A DNA stretch of 64,000 nucleotides from assembly GCF_023333595.1 (NCBI RefSeq), contig NZ_JAIQZM010000004.1, positions 62,001 through 126,000 on the forward strand, in the 5' to 3' direction. The position numbers and the translations under genes are program-made. Below are positions 53,047 to 63,146 of this stretch, piece by piece (the first letter of the stretch is position 1; each line of letters starts with the position of its first letter). The notes under the pieces were generated by a model, which worked only from the letters and a program-made list of their open reading frames with translations, searched no databases and was not told the origin of the DNA. This DNA is from Argonema galeatum A003/A1 (lineage in GTDB: Bacteria > Cyanobacteriota > Cyanobacteriia > Cyanobacteriales > Aerosakkonemataceae).

Positions 53047-56000
53047 ATGACTAGAAATATGGATATCATAACTCACTTCCCTGGTTATCAAATAATACAG
53101 CAACTGTACGCAGGTACTCGCACCCTTGTCTATCGAGGCATCCGTACCAGTGACCAACAACCCGTCGTCATCAAATTACTACGAAATGAATACCCAAACT
53201 TTAACGATCTCGTTCAATTCCGCAACCAATATACCATTGCAAAAAATCTAGACTTTCCTAGTATTATCAAACCCTTAACCCTAGAAGTATATGGCAATGG
53301 CTATGCCTTAGTCATGGAAGACTTTGGTGGATTTTCCCTATCTGATTATCTCCAAACAGCCACGGATGAAAATCCCCAATCTCAATATTTACCTTTAGGT
53401 AAGTTTCTCAAGATATCTCTTAAACTAACAGAAATTCTGCATTATTTATACCAAAATAGAGTCATACACAAAGACATAAAACCCGCTAATATTCTGATTG
53501 ATCCCGCAACCAAACAAATCAAATTAATTGATTTTAGTATTGCTTCTCTCCTACCAAGAGAAACCCAAGAGATTCAGAATACTAATGATTTAGAAGGCAC
53601 ATTAGCCTATCTTTCTCCTGAACAAACTGGTCGAATGAATCGAGGTATAGATTATCGGAGTGACTTTTATTCTCTGGGAATGACATTTTATAAATTATTG
53701 ACGGGGACATTACCATTTAAATCGGAAGATGCAATGGAATTGGTACATTGTCACCTCGCGAAACAGCCGATCGCCATCCATCAAATTCATTCAGAAATTC
53801 CCCTAGTTTTGTCAGAAATTGTCAGTAAGCTGATCGCAAAAAATGCCGAAAATCGTTATCAGAGTGCCTTGGGAATTAAGCACGATTTAGAAATCTGTCT
53901 AGCTCAACTACAAACTACAGGCACAATAGAACCTTTTGAAATAGGAAAGCGAGATATCAGCGATCGCTTCCTAATTACCGAAAGACTCTACGGAAGAGAA
54001 GCCGAAGTTAATCAACTATTAAATTCCTTCGATTGCGTCGCCAATGGCACCACAGAAATGTTGCTAGTAGCGGGTTTTTCTGGGATTGGGAAAACCGCAG
54101 TAGTTAATGAAGTACATAAACCCATTGTTCGGCAACGCGGCTATTTTATTAAAGGGAAATATGACCAATTTCAACGGAATATCCCCTTTTCGGCTTTCGT
54201 GGAAGCTTTTCGCGATTTAATGGGGCAACTATTATCAGAATCAGAAGAACAATTGCAAACATGGAAAACAAATATTCTCGCAGCAGTGGGAGAAAACGGG
54301 CAAGTATTAATTAATGTAATTCCTGAGTTAGAAAACATCATCGGTAAACAGCCACCATCCCTAGAGTTATCAGGAACAGCCGCCCAAAATCGCTTTAATT
54401 TATTATTTCAAAAATTTGTCAAAGTCTTTACCAGTAAAGAACATCCCTTAGTGATGTTTTTAGATGACTGGCAATGGGCTGATTCTGCATCACTGAATTT
54501 GCTCTCATTATTGAGGCAACAAGATACAGGATATCTATTGATATTAGGTGCTTATCGAGATAATGAAGTGTCCCCAGTACATCCATTTATCTTAACCGTA
54601 GATGAACTGCTCAAAACAGGGGCAACGGTAAATACGATTACATTACCACCGTTAAGAGAATCGGATATTAATCGATTGGTAGCAGATACGCTAAATTGCG
54701 AACTCTCTCTTGCCCAGCCTCTGACAGAATTAGTCTATCAAAAAACCAAGGGAAATCCTTTCTTTGCAACTCAGTTCCTCAAAGGTTTACACGATGACAA
54801 GTTAATTACCTTTAATTGGGATATCCAGCATTGGCAGTGCGATATTGCCCAGATCAACACCTTAGCAATTACTGATGATGTCGTTGAATTCATGGCATTG
54901 CAATTGCAGAAATTGCCAATTCCAACTCAGGATGCCTTAAAGTTGGCTGCTTGTATTGGGGCGCAGTTCGATCTGCATACTTTGACAATAGTTTCACAAG
55001 AATCGGAAACAGAGACGGCGACGGTTTTATGGAGAGCATTGCAGGAAGGTTTAATTTTACCGATTAGTAATGTTTATAAGTTTTATCAGGTTGAGAGGAA
55101 TAATAACTTCAGCCTGGAAGATGAAAATGCTAATCAACAAAATGCTAGATACAGGTTTTTGCACGATCGCGTTCAACAAGCCGCCTATTCTCTGATTCCA
55201 AGAGACCAAAAACAGGCAACTCATCTCAAAATTGGTCAACTACTTCAACAAAACTTATCAGAGATAGAAAAAGAAGAAAATCTATTTGCTCTTGTCGGGC
55301 ATTTGAATTTAGGAATTGGGTTAATTACTCAAGCTGAAGAACGAGAAGCCTTAGCCAGACTTAACTTAGCAGCCGGACAGAAAGCCCGAAATTCTACAGC
55401 CTATTCAGCCGCCAGAAGTTTTGTGCAAATAGGGATTGATTTGCTAACCCCAGACTGTTGGCAAAATCAGTACGAGTTAACCCTAAATCTTTATGTAGCT
55501 GCCGCTGAAACTGCCTACTTGAATGCCGATTTTGATGGCATGGAAGAAATGGCAGATATAGTTTTGCGATCGGCCAAAACAATACTAGATAAAGTCAAAA
55601 TATTTGAGATTCAAATCAACGCACTGACAACTCAGAGTCAGATGTTAGAAGCGATCGCTGTCGGCACAAATGCCCTAGCACAATTGGGCATTGAACTCCC
55701 CTGTGAAACTAACGAAGCCTTGACGCGCATTGCACTCCAAAACCTTGCCAGTCAAATAGAGGGTAAACAGATTGAGGAACTAGCTAACCTTCCTGTAATG
55801 AGCGACCCTCGAACACTTGCGGCGATGCAACTGTTAGGCATCTTGTTTCCAGCTATTTTTATGGGAAATCGTGCCTTGCAGCCTCTGCTTTGCGCCACAA
55901 TGGTCAGTCTATCACTCCAATTTGGCAATGCACCCGCATCAACAATCGGGTATGTGGGTTATGGCATTGTGCTGTCTGGTTTTTTTGGAGAAGTAGAACA

Positions 56001-58518
56001 AGGTTATCGCTTTGGGCGAGTAGCACTGAGCTTACTCAATCAGTTGAATTGGCTGGAATTTAAGTGTATAACTTTATTTTGGTTTGGCGGTTTTATCCAG
56101 CATCGTCAAGAAGCACTGAGGGGAACAATCCCAACGGCGAAACAGGGCTATTTGGTCGGAATGGAAACAGGTGATTTTCTAAATGCTGGCTACAGCGTCA
56201 GTAGTTATTTAGATAATAATTTTTTATCGGGAGTAGAGATTGATGCTTGGGAAGCAGAAATAGAAAATTACCGTGTTGCCTTAGAGACTATCAAGCAATA
56301 TTCTCCTCTGGTTTACGTGAGGATGATACAACAGACGGTGCAGAACTTGAGGGAAATTGTCAATCAACCGGATTTATTAATCGGCACTGCATACAATGAA
56401 ACTGTGATGTTTCCTAAGCACAATCAGGATAGTGAGTTTACTGCGCTTGCTTTGGGCTGTAACTACAAACTGATGCTTGCCTATCTCTTTGGCAACTACG
56501 CCAACGCCCTATACTACATTGCCCAAGCTAAGGCATATTTGATGGTAACGGCAGCAATGATTCATACTCCGGTTTTTCATTTCTATGCCGGGTTAACCTA
56601 CTTGGCAGTATTCTCTACGCAGTCAGAAATCGAGCAAGCTAACACTCTCGCTCTGCTGGAAACCCATCAAAAAATTATCGCTCAATGGGCGCACCATGCC
56701 CCCATGAATCACCAACATAAAGTTAACTTAGTAGAGGCAGAAAAATGCCGAGTTTTAGGCAAAAATTATGAAGCAGGAGATTTGTACGATCGCGCAATTG
56801 CTGGAGCCAAAGAAAACCAATATATCCAAGAAGAAGCGTTAGCTAATGAACTAGCAGCTAAATTTTATCTGGACTGGGGCAAAGAAAAAGTTGCTTCTGG
56901 ATATATGCAGGAAGCATACTACTGTTACACCCGATGGGGTGCGAAGGCGAAAGTTGCTTATTTAGAACAACACTATCCCCAACTACTAGGAGCTATTCTC
57001 CAACCGACTAAACGAGCTATCATATCTGGGGGAACAATCTCTCCCACGCTGATGAGAAGCGTAACTAGCACCAGTAACAGCAACAGCCAGAATTTATGGT
57101 TGGATTTTCCGGCGGTGATGAAAGCAGCACAAGCTATTTCACAGGAAATTGAATTAGAGAAACTATTAGCCACTTTGATGCAAATTGCGATCGCCCATGC
57201 CGGAGCCCAAACCGGAATTTTAGTAATCGATCAAGACGCAAAATGGTTAGTAGTGGCGAAAGCGGATCAAAACCATACAGAAAAGAGGCATATTCCTTTA
57301 GCTGAATGTCAAGAATTACCCCAAAGGTTTATTTATTCTGTAGCCCGAAGTCAAACAACGGCGGTTTTTGATAACTTGAGTGCTTCCACTCAATTTGCAG
57401 GCGATCGCTATATCATCACCCAGCAGCCTAAATCAGCTTTATGTATTCCGATTAGCAACCAGGGAAAATTAATCGCGATTTTGTATTTAGAAAATAATCT
57501 AACAGTGGGAGCGTTTACAAGCGATCGCATCGAAACCCTCCAAATTCTTAGTGCTCAAGCCGCTATATCCATTGAAAACGCCCGTTTGTATCAACAAGTA
57601 GAGAACTACTCTCAAACCTTGGAAGCGGAAGTAGAGCGAAAAACAGAAGAGTTAAGCCAAAAAGCTTTTGATTTAGAGCAAACATTGAAAAATTTACAAC
57701 AAACCCAAGCACAACTAATTCAGAGTGAAAAAATGTCAGCCGTCGGTCAACTCGTAGCGGGGATAGCACACGAAATTAATAACCCAGTTACTTTTATTCA
57801 TAGTAATCTTGAGCCGACAGAAAATCATATCAAAGCTTTGCTGAATTTGCTGGAACTTTATCACCAAGAATATCCAAATAAAAGCTCAGCAATTAAAGCA
57901 AGGATTGAGGAAATTGAGTTAGCATTTATCACGGAAGATTTAACTAAGATCCTGCAATCCATGAAAGTCGGAAGCGAACGAATCAAACAAATCATCCTGA
58001 GTTTGCGTAATTTTTCTCGCTTAGACGAAGCAGACATGAAATCTGTAGATTTACACGCCGGACTTGAAAGCACTTTACTGATTTTACAAAACCGCTTCCA
58101 AGAAAGTGATAATCAACCCAAAATAGAAGTTATTAAAGAATATGGTAACCTTCCTGATGTCACCTGTTATGCGAGTGAGATGAATCAAGTATTTATGAGT
58201 ATTATTACTAATGCTATTGATGCTCTCAAGCAAGTTAGTAAAACTAATAAAAATCCCTTGATTCGGATTCAGACTGAAGTCATAGAAAAAGAGCAGGTAA
58301 GAATTGCGATCGCTGATAATGGTAGTGGGATTGCCGCCCATATTCAAGAACGCATATTCGAGCCATTTTTTACAACTAAACCAGTGGGGAATGGTACGGG
58401 TTTAGGTTTATCTGTCAGCTATGCTATTATCAAAAAACATGGGGGTCAATTAATCTGTAATTCTACAGTCGGAAGCGAGACAAAATTTGTGATTAAAATT
58501 CCGATAAAGTATCCGTGA
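53047..58518 (+). CDS. Ser/Thr kinase-AAA ATPase-GAF-histidine kinase fusion
   Basis: The 1,823-residue protein joins four modules. Residues 1-265 are a Hanks-type kinase (VVIKLL, HKDIKPANILID, DFSIAS in place of DFG, GTLAYLSPEQ). Residues about 310-700 are an AAA_16-type ATPase with P-loop GFSGIGKT (about 344) and Walker B VMFLDDWQWAD. A long helical TPR-like region follows (700-1330). A GAF domain occupies about 1363-1530, then a coiled coil and a histidine kinase with phospho-His near 1574 (GIAHEINNP), N-box ITNAIDAL and GTGLGLSV. This is a known cyanobacterial family of dual-specificity kinases; the signal is unknown. It has no receiver, so a partner is needed. Confidence 0.94.
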   Translation: MTRNMDIITHFPGYQIIQQLYAGTRTLVYRGIRTSDQQPVVIKLLRNEYPNFNDLVQFRNQYTIAKNLDFPSIIKPLTLEVYGNGYALVMEDFGGFSLSDYLQTATDENPQSQYLPLGKFLKISLKLTEILHYLYQNRVIHKDIKPANILIDPATKQIKLIDFSIASLLPRETQEIQNTNDLEGTLAYLSPEQTGRMNRGIDYRSDFYSLGMTFYKLLTGTLPFKSEDAMELVHCHLAKQPIAIHQIHSEIPLVLSEIVSKLIAKNAENRYQSALGIKHDLEICLAQLQTTGTIEPFEIGKRDISDRFLITERLYGREAEVNQLLNSFDCVANGTTEMLLVAGFSGIGKTAVVNEVHKPIVRQRGYFIKGKYDQFQRNIPFSAFVEAFRDLMGQLLSESEEQLQTWKTNILAAVGENGQVLINVIPELENIIGKQPPSLELSGTAAQNRFNLLFQKFVKVFTSKEHPLVMFLDDWQWADSASLNLLSLLRQQDTGYLLILGAYRDNEVSPVHPFILTVDELLKTGATVNTITLPPLRESDINRLVADTLNCELSLAQPLTELVYQKTKGNPFFATQFLKGLHDDKLITFNWDIQHWQCDIAQINTLAITDDVVEFMALQLQKLPIPTQDALKLAACIGAQFDLHTLTIVSQESETETATVLWRALQEGLILPISNVYKFYQVERNNNFSLEDENANQQNARYRFLHDRVQQAAYSLIPRDQKQATHLKIGQLLQQNLSEIEKEENLFALVGHLNLGIGLITQAEEREALARLNLAAGQKARNSTAYSAARSFVQIGIDLLTPDCWQNQYELTLNLYVAAAETAYLNADFDGMEEMADIVLRSAKTILDKVKIFEIQINALTTQSQMLEAIAVGTNALAQLGIELPCETNEALTRIALQNLASQIEGKQIEELANLPVMSDPRTLAAMQLLGILFPAIFMGNRALQPLLCATMVSLSLQFGNAPASTIGYVGYGIVLSGFFGEVEQGYRFGRVALSLLNQLNWLEFKCITLFWFGGFIQHRQEALRGTIPTAKQGYLVGMETGDFLNAGYSVSSYLDNNFLSGVEIDAWEAEIENYRVALETIKQYSPLVYVRMIQQTVQNLREIVNQPDLLIGTAYNETVMFPKHNQDSEFTALALGCNYKLMLAYLFGNYANALYYIAQAKAYLMVTAAMIHTPVFHFYAGLTYLAVFSTQSEIEQANTLALLETHQKIIAQWAHHAPMNHQHKVNLVEAEKCRVLGKNYEAGDLYDRAIAGAKENQYIQEEALANELAAKFYLDWGKEKVASGYMQEAYYCYTRWGAKAKVAYLEQHYPQLLGAILQPTKRAIISGGTISPTLMRSVTSTSNSNSQNLWLDFPAVMKAAQAISQEIELEKLLATLMQIAIAHAGAQTGILVIDQDAKWLVVAKADQNHTEKRHIPLAECQELPQRFIYSVARSQTTAVFDNLSASTQFAGDRYIITQQPKSALCIPISNQGKLIAILYLENNLTVGAFTSDRIETLQILSAQAAISIENARLYQQVENYSQTLEAEVERKTEELSQKAFDLEQTLKNLQQTQAQLIQSEKMSAVGQLVAGIAHEINNPVTFIHSNLEPTENHIKALLNLLELYHQEYPNKSSAIKARIEEIELAFITEDLTKILQSMKVGSERIKQIILSLRNFSRLDEADMKSVDLHAGLESTLLILQNRFQESDNQPKIEVIKEYGNLPDVTCYASEMNQVFMSIITNAIDALKQVSKTNKNPLIRIQTEVIEKEQVRIAIADNGSGIAAHIQERIFEPFFTTKPVGNGTGLGLSVSYAIIKKHGGQLICNSTVGSETKFVIKIPIKYP

Positions 58519-58729
58519 TCATATTATGTCCGGTTAATTCGACTTTAAATTTAACTGAGCAATTTGGGTATTTTGCTAGGGAATATCCCCGAACGGAAAA
58601 TTTCACAAACTCTTTAAACTACTACGGTAGCCAAAACCACAAAAATAAACCATAACTAGAACAGGTAACGTTGTTAACCTGTGCAATTAGTCCCAACCTC
58701 TACGATAAAAATTTCCCTATCACCCATCA

Positions 58730-59956
58730 ATGACCAAAATTCCCTTTGTAGACCTCAGCTTTCAACACGAACCGCTGATAACCAAGATCGAAGAAGCGAT
58801 CCTCACCGTACTCCACCAGGGAGATTTTATCATGGGCAAAGCTGTCGCCGATTTTGAGACAGCCTTTGCGAAGGCTTGCGGTGTAGAATATGGTATTGGC
58901 GTAGCTTGCGGGACAGATGCGATCGCACTCGGACTCCAAGCCTGCGGTATTCGTCCCGGCGATGAAGTAATCTTACCAGCCAACACCTTTGTCGCCACCC
59001 TCATAGGCGTCCTCCACGCCGGTGCAACCCCAATTTTGGTCGATTGCGACCCCGAAACCGCTTTAATAGACCTAGCAGCCGCAGAGAAAGCAATTACGGA
59101 ACAAACAACAGCGATCGTACCAGTCCATCTCTACGGACAAATGGTATCGCCAAAACAACTGCTAGACTTCGCTAACACCCACAATCTGCTAATCTTTGAA
59201 GATGCAGCCCAAGCTCACGAAGCTTCGCGAGAAGGTTACAAAGCTGGTTCAATTGGCAAAGCAGCAGCTTTTAGCTTCTATCCCAGCAAAAACTTGGGAG
59301 CAGTAGGGGATGGTGGTATGGTGGTAACCAGCGATGTAGAAGTAGCAAAAAAAATGCGATCGCTACGCAACTATGGAGCCCCCCAAAAATATCTCCACGT
59401 CGAATACGGTACAAATAGCCGTCTGGATACCCTGCAAGCTGCCGTACTCAACGTAAAACTGCCCCACTTACAAGAGTGGAACACGCAGCGCAACATCGCT
59501 GCACAAGAGTACGATCGCTTATTAGAAGAACTGCGATCGCACGGTATATTCCCCATCCAAAACCATAGCAGTAGCGGTCACATTTATCACCTATACGTCA
59601 TCCGTATTACCGAAACCTGTCCAGTCGATCGCGAAACAATCCAGACAGAACTAGCCGCAGTTGGCATTCAATCAGGCATCCATTATCCCCTGCCCTGCCA
59701 TCTTCAGCCAGCATATCAATATTTAGGTTATCAAGAAGGAGACTTTCCCAATTCAGAAACACTATCAAAACAGATATTATCCTTGCCAATGTACCCAGGT
59801 CTGAGCCACACTCAGATCGGGCAAGTGGTGCAAGCACTTCATACTATACTCGGCTACCAGTCTAAGCCAGGACAGTGGAACCCCACCCCCAGCCCCTCCC
59901 CGCAACAGGGAGGGGAGAAATACTCCCCCCTCTCCTCTGGAGGAGAGGGGGGTTAG
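58730..59956 (+). CDS. DegT/DnrJ/EryC1/StrS sugar aminotransferase
   Basis: A 408-residue PLP enzyme that makes amino sugars from keto-sugar nucleotides. It starts IPFVDLSFQHEPL, has GTDAIALGLQACGIRPGDEV (cofactor phosphate region), FEDAAQAHEA (Asp to the PLP ring) and FSFYPSKNLGAVGDGG with the Schiff-base Lys K187. The ordinary end is near HTILGYQ; about 30 more residues (NPTPSPSPQQGGEKYSPLS) come from a G/C-rich palindromic repeat running over the stop. It heads the exopolysaccharide genes that follow, so the product is probably an amino sugar of that polymer. Confidence 0.92.
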   Translation: MTKIPFVDLSFQHEPLITKIEEAILTVLHQGDFIMGKAVADFETAFAKACGVEYGIGVACGTDAIALGLQACGIRPGDEVILPANTFVATLIGVLHAGATPILVDCDPETALIDLAAAEKAITEQTTAIVPVHLYGQMVSPKQLLDFANTHNLLIFEDAAQAHEASREGYKAGSIGKAAAFSFYPSKNLGAVGDGGMVVTSDVEVAKKMRSLRNYGAPQKYLHVEYGTNSRLDTLQAAVLNVKLPHLQEWNTQRNIAAQEYDRLLEELRSHGIFPIQNHSSSGHIYHLYVIRITETCPVDRETIQTELAAVGIQSGIHYPLPCHLQPAYQYLGYQEGDFPNSETLSKQILSLPMYPGLSHTQIGQVVQALHTILGYQSKPGQWNPTPSPSPQQGGEKYSPLSSGGEGG

Positions 59957-59975
59957 GGGGGTGAGGTTTGTCCCG
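59880..59975. repeat. G/C-rich palindromic repeat covering the aminotransferase 3' end
   Basis: CCCCTCCC-x-GGGAGGGG and CCCCCCTCTCCTC-x-GAGGAGAGGGGGG arms lie in tandem around the stop codon at 59954-59956. This is a cyanobacterial intergenic palindrome type that here extends into the coding frame. Confidence 0.8.
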
Positions 59976-60027
59976 GCGATAGTTGGTAGCCCTATACTCT
60001 CATCGCGTTTGATTTCTGGTTAAAGCC

Positions 60028-60924
60028 ATGCAAATAGGGTTAAAAATTCCCAAAACCATAGAGCCACATTTACTAAGTGGCGCTATATTAGCTTTTTTGA
60101 CAATATTGTACGCACCCCTGCTGTTGCACTGGTACGACGGCTGGCTGCACAAAAATATCGGCATCATACACGAATATTTCAGTCACGGACTGATTGGTCT
60201 ACCTTTTGCCGCTTATATCGCTTGGTTAAATAGGAAACTGTGGCATCGCTTGCCGGATAACGCCCATCCTTTGGGTGCTGTCTTACTTATAGTGGGAGGA
60301 ATATTCTATCTCAGTGGCTTAAACGACTGGGTGAACTTATCCTTCCCATTAGTGCTAGCCGGACTGTGCTTGTGGATCAAAGGTATTCCTGGCTTGAAAT
60401 TGCAATTTTTCCCGCTTTTGTTGGTATTGTTGGCATCTCCAACATCAGTACCCTACCTAATCGAACCCTACGCTTTACCTTTGCAAAGCTTCATTGCTGC
60501 GGTAGCTGGGTTTATTTTGAGTCAGTTTGGCATAAACGTCACCGTCGAGGAGATTAACTTATATGTTGGCGGACAGATTGTGGAGGTAGCGCCGCACTGT
60601 GCTGGACTCAAAATGCTGTTTACCAGCCTCTATGTGGCTTTGATGTTGCTTTTCTGGACGGGTGCATTGCGATCGCGCACTAAAACAATTTTATTTTTAA
60701 TTAGTGCCGCTTTACTCAGCGTTACTGCCAACATCATTCGCAATACCCTGCTAACCTACTTTCACGGTACTAATAATCACCAAGCCTTTGAATGGCTGCA
60801 CGAAAGTTGGGGCGGCGACCTATATTCTGCCTGTATGCTGGGAATATTGGTCGTGCTAATCAATTTAATGGAAAAATATTTCCCCAGTGACCTTGATGAG
60901 AGCGAACAGCTAACAGAGTCATGA
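60028..60924 (+). CDS. Cyanoexosortase B
   Basis: A 298-residue membrane protein with about eight helices. The exosortase signature is present: APHCAGLKMLFTSLY carries the catalytic Cys, the Arg of NIIRNTLLTYF follows, and the His lies in FEWLHESWGGD. Exosortases cut and anchor proteins that carry C-terminal sorting signals (PEP-CTERM type), often beside exopolysaccharide genes. The next gene overlaps by 4 bp (ATGA) and encodes the partner typical of the cyanoexosortase B subtype, which supports that subtype. I found no PEP-CTERM target in this window. Confidence 0.88.
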   Translation: MQIGLKIPKTIEPHLLSGAILAFLTILYAPLLLHWYDGWLHKNIGIIHEYFSHGLIGLPFAAYIAWLNRKLWHRLPDNAHPLGAVLLIVGGIFYLSGLNDWVNLSFPLVLAGLCLWIKGIPGLKLQFFPLLLVLLASPTSVPYLIEPYALPLQSFIAAVAGFILSQFGINVTVEEINLYVGGQIVEVAPHCAGLKMLFTSLYVALMLLFWTGALRSRTKTILFLISAALLSVTANIIRNTLLTYFHGTNNHQAFEWLHESWGGDLYSACMLGILVVLINLMEKYFPSDLDESEQLTES

Positions 60925-61628
60925 ATCACTTGAATTCAAAACTCAAAACTTATAACTTAAAACTCTCTCAGGTCATCTTACTCCTGTTCCTGCTGCTCTT
61001 GATTGCCCTGGGAGCAATTCCCAGTTACCTGAAGGGACATTGGCCTTGGGAACAGCCGCCGCCAGTGCATTCACTCAAACAACTGCAAGAATTACGCAAA
61101 ACTGGACTGACCCTGACCGGTTGGCAGACTATCTCCCAAGAAGTCAGGGAAGTTGGTGGCCACAAATGGTCTTACCAAAATATACAGCGCGATCGACAGA
61201 CTCAGGCTATATTGATGCTACTCCCCCAGAATGGGCCCAAAGATCAGCCCCAGGTAGAGTGGGTAGATATCAAAGGGTCTTGGCGCTGGAAAACAGATAA
61301 ATATCGCGACGCACAGTTTACTGCCAACTCAACAAATAATCATAGTGCCAAGGTGGAAGCCCACTTCTTTCAAGCCTGGAACCCAAAGCAGACCTACGCC
61401 GTACTGCAATGGTATGCTCTTCCCGATGGAGGCATTCCAGAACCGGGCAAATGGTTCTGGGCCGATCAAAAAGCCCAGTGGCAGGGGCGTCGCGTTCCTT
61501 GGGTTGCAATCAACATCCAAATTCCGATCGAACCTTTGGGCGACATCGAAAAAGTTTGGCCCCTAGCACAGTCCCTCGGCCAAACCGTTCAGTCCGCATT
61601 AATGGCAGGTTCGCTCCTGAAACAATAA
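60921..61628 (+). CDS. Cyanoexosortase B system-associated protein
   Basis: The 235-residue protein has one N-terminal membrane anchor (VILLLFLLLLIALGAI, about 13-30) and a periplasmic-type domain (GWQTISQEVREVGGHKWSYQ, QVEWVDIKGSWRWKTDKY). It resembles EpsI/cyanoexosortase-associated proteins. It overlaps the exosortase gene by ATGA, so the two are translationally coupled. Its role beside the exosortase is not established. Confidence 0.85.
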   Translation: MNHLNSKLKTYNLKLSQVILLLFLLLLIALGAIPSYLKGHWPWEQPPPVHSLKQLQELRKTGLTLTGWQTISQEVREVGGHKWSYQNIQRDRQTQAILMLLPQNGPKDQPQVEWVDIKGSWRWKTDKYRDAQFTANSTNNHSAKVEAHFFQAWNPKQTYAVLQWYALPDGGIPEPGKWFWADQKAQWQGRRVPWVAINIQIPIEPLGDIEKVWPLAQSLGQTVQSALMAGSLLKQ

Positions 61629-61647
61629 AAACAATGAAAAATTAAAA

Positions 61648-63063
61648 ATGAAAGGGGTTCTTTTCCGGCGACGGTTAACTGCAATTCACCTGCTTACTCT
61701 TCACACTGGTAGCACACTCCTGCTAACCGGCACATCGTTATTTTGGACGATTCCTGAAAAAAGCTGGGCAGCAGGGGAATTGCAGATTTCCGATTTAAAA
61801 TTGCCAATTGAAAAGAAAAAAATTCAATCCAAAATCCTCTGGTGCTTCGGTGGGCATCGTGACGGGAACCAGCGCGAGGTGTTCATGGGGGAAACCCCCA
61901 AGACCACACTCGCTTGCCAAGACGCCCACTTCGCGCAAAATCCAAAATCCTCTGGTGCTTCGGTGGGCATCGTGACGGGAACCGCCAAGACGCCCACTTC
62001 GCGCAAAATCCAAAATTCTTTAGCGCAGTTACCCGTAACCATACCAGTCGTTCCCTTTGAACTCCAAAATACCCCCCAGCGCTTTCAGACCAGTCCCCAG
62101 TTTGGCCCCTACCGACTCGGCCCCGGAGATACCGTTTCTGTTATTACTCAACGCTTTGCAGACCTGAGCTTTAGTACCAACGTTAGTCCCGAAGGCAAAA
62201 TTGTGGTGCCCTTGCTGGGAACAATATCAGTAGGAGGTCTGACTCTGGCAGAAGTCCAAGAAAAGATTCGCTTGGGGTTAAATCGCTACGTAATCGATCC
62301 GGTAGTCAATGTGTCTCTAGGAGGTCAGCGTCCGGTTCAAGTCACCATAACCGGCGCAGTCGTCAAACCGGGTTTCTATAACCTGGGCTTCCCGCCGCGC
62401 CTCACTGCGGCGCTGCTGACAGCGGGGGGGAGTACAATCCAAGCTGACCTACGCCAAATCCGCGTGCGTCGCTTCTTGCTGGATGGCTCTTTTATTGAGC
62501 AACCCATAGATTTGTTTACCCCTCTAGCAGCAGGAGATCCTCTGCCCGATTTGCGTCTGGAGGATGGGGATGCGGTGATTGTACCTCAACTGGAAGTGGG
62601 AAACGACGCCACTTACGATCGTCAGCTCGTAGCTAAATCCACCCTGTCGCAGCAAGTTATCAACATCCGCGTTTTAAGCTATCCTAATCAGGCGTTGGGT
62701 AATATTCGCCTTCCAAATGGCAGTACTTTTCTTGATGCCTTCACAGCTGCCAGTCCCAATCTCCAAGTTGCGGATCTCACCAAGGTGGCGCTGATCCGGT
62801 TTGACCAAGAACGAGGGAGAGCGATCGTCAGAGAACTCAATGGCAAACGAGCTTTATTTGGCGATGCTTCTCAAAATGTTCCCCTGCGAGACAACGATGT
62901 GATTGTGATCGGTCGCAATCTTGTAGGTCGGATTACTTACGCGCTCAATACCTTTACCCAACCATTTCGAGATATTCTCGGTTTTCTCCTCTTCTTCCGC
63001 TCGTTGAGCAACAGTGCTAACGATCTGTTCGGCCCTGGCTCAGACAACGGAGACGGTAATTAA
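61648..63063 (+). CDS. Wza-type polysaccharide export protein
   Basis: The 471-residue protein has an N-terminal hydrophobic segment (about 12-32, LLTLHTGSTLLLTGTSLFW). Residues about 145-240 are the polysaccharide biosynthesis/export domain (YRLGPGDTVSVITQRF, GKIVVPLLGTISVGGLTLAE), followed by SLBB-type repeats (VTITGAVVKPGFYNLG, LEDGDAVIVPQL). It would form or gate the outer-membrane export channel for exopolysaccharide together with the Wzz/GumC-like protein downstream. Residues about 58-123 are not native to the family; they come from an inserted repeat that kept the frame. No lipobox is obvious. Confidence 0.9.
   Translation: MKGVLFRRRLTAIHLLTLHTGSTLLLTGTSLFWTIPEKSWAAGELQISDLKLPIEKKKIQSKILWCFGGHRDGNQREVFMGETPKTTLACQDAHFAQNPKSSGASVGIVTGTAKTPTSRKIQNSLAQLPVTIPVVPFELQNTPQRFQTSPQFGPYRLGPGDTVSVITQRFADLSFSTNVSPEGKIVVPLLGTISVGGLTLAEVQEKIRLGLNRYVIDPVVNVSLGGQRPVQVTITGAVVKPGFYNLGFPPRLTAALLTAGGSTIQADLRQIRVRRFLLDGSFIEQPIDLFTPLAAGDPLPDLRLEDGDAVIVPQLEVGNDATYDRQLVAKSTLSQQVINIRVLSYPNQALGNIRLPNGSTFLDAFTAASPNLQVADLTKVALIRFDQERGRAIVRELNGKRALFGDASQNVPLRDNDVIVIGRNLVGRITYALNTFTQPFRDILGFLLFFRSLSNSANDLFGPGSDNGDGN
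61822..62016. repeat. Repeat insertion inside the Wza-type gene
   Basis: A block CAAAATCCTCTGGTGCTTCG...GTGACGGGAACC occurs at 61830-61870 and again at 61942-61983, and GCCAAGACGCCCACTTCGCG occurs at 61916 and 61984. The copies are read in different frames (LWCFGGHRDGN against SSGASVGIVTG), showing DNA-level duplication, while the total length keeps the gene open. Confidence 0.88.
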
Positions 63064-63081
63064 AAATAATTGCCGATTTCA

Positions 63082-63141
63082 GATTTTAGATTTAAAATTT
63101 GAAATTAATAAAATCTAAAATCTAAAATCTTAAATCTAAAA
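63082..63141. repeat. AATCTAA heptanucleotide repeats, inverted pair
   Basis: CAGATTTTAGATTTAAAATTTG and, after a few bases, AATCTAAAATCTAAAATC units form an imperfect fold-back between the Wza-type and Wzz/GumC-type genes. Confidence 0.8.
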
Positions 63142-63146
63142 TTGCC

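Noticed and set aside
61795-62042. Two overlapping minus-strand frames in the Wza-type gene
   Set aside because: They are shadows of the duplicated repeat block inside the plus-strand gene.
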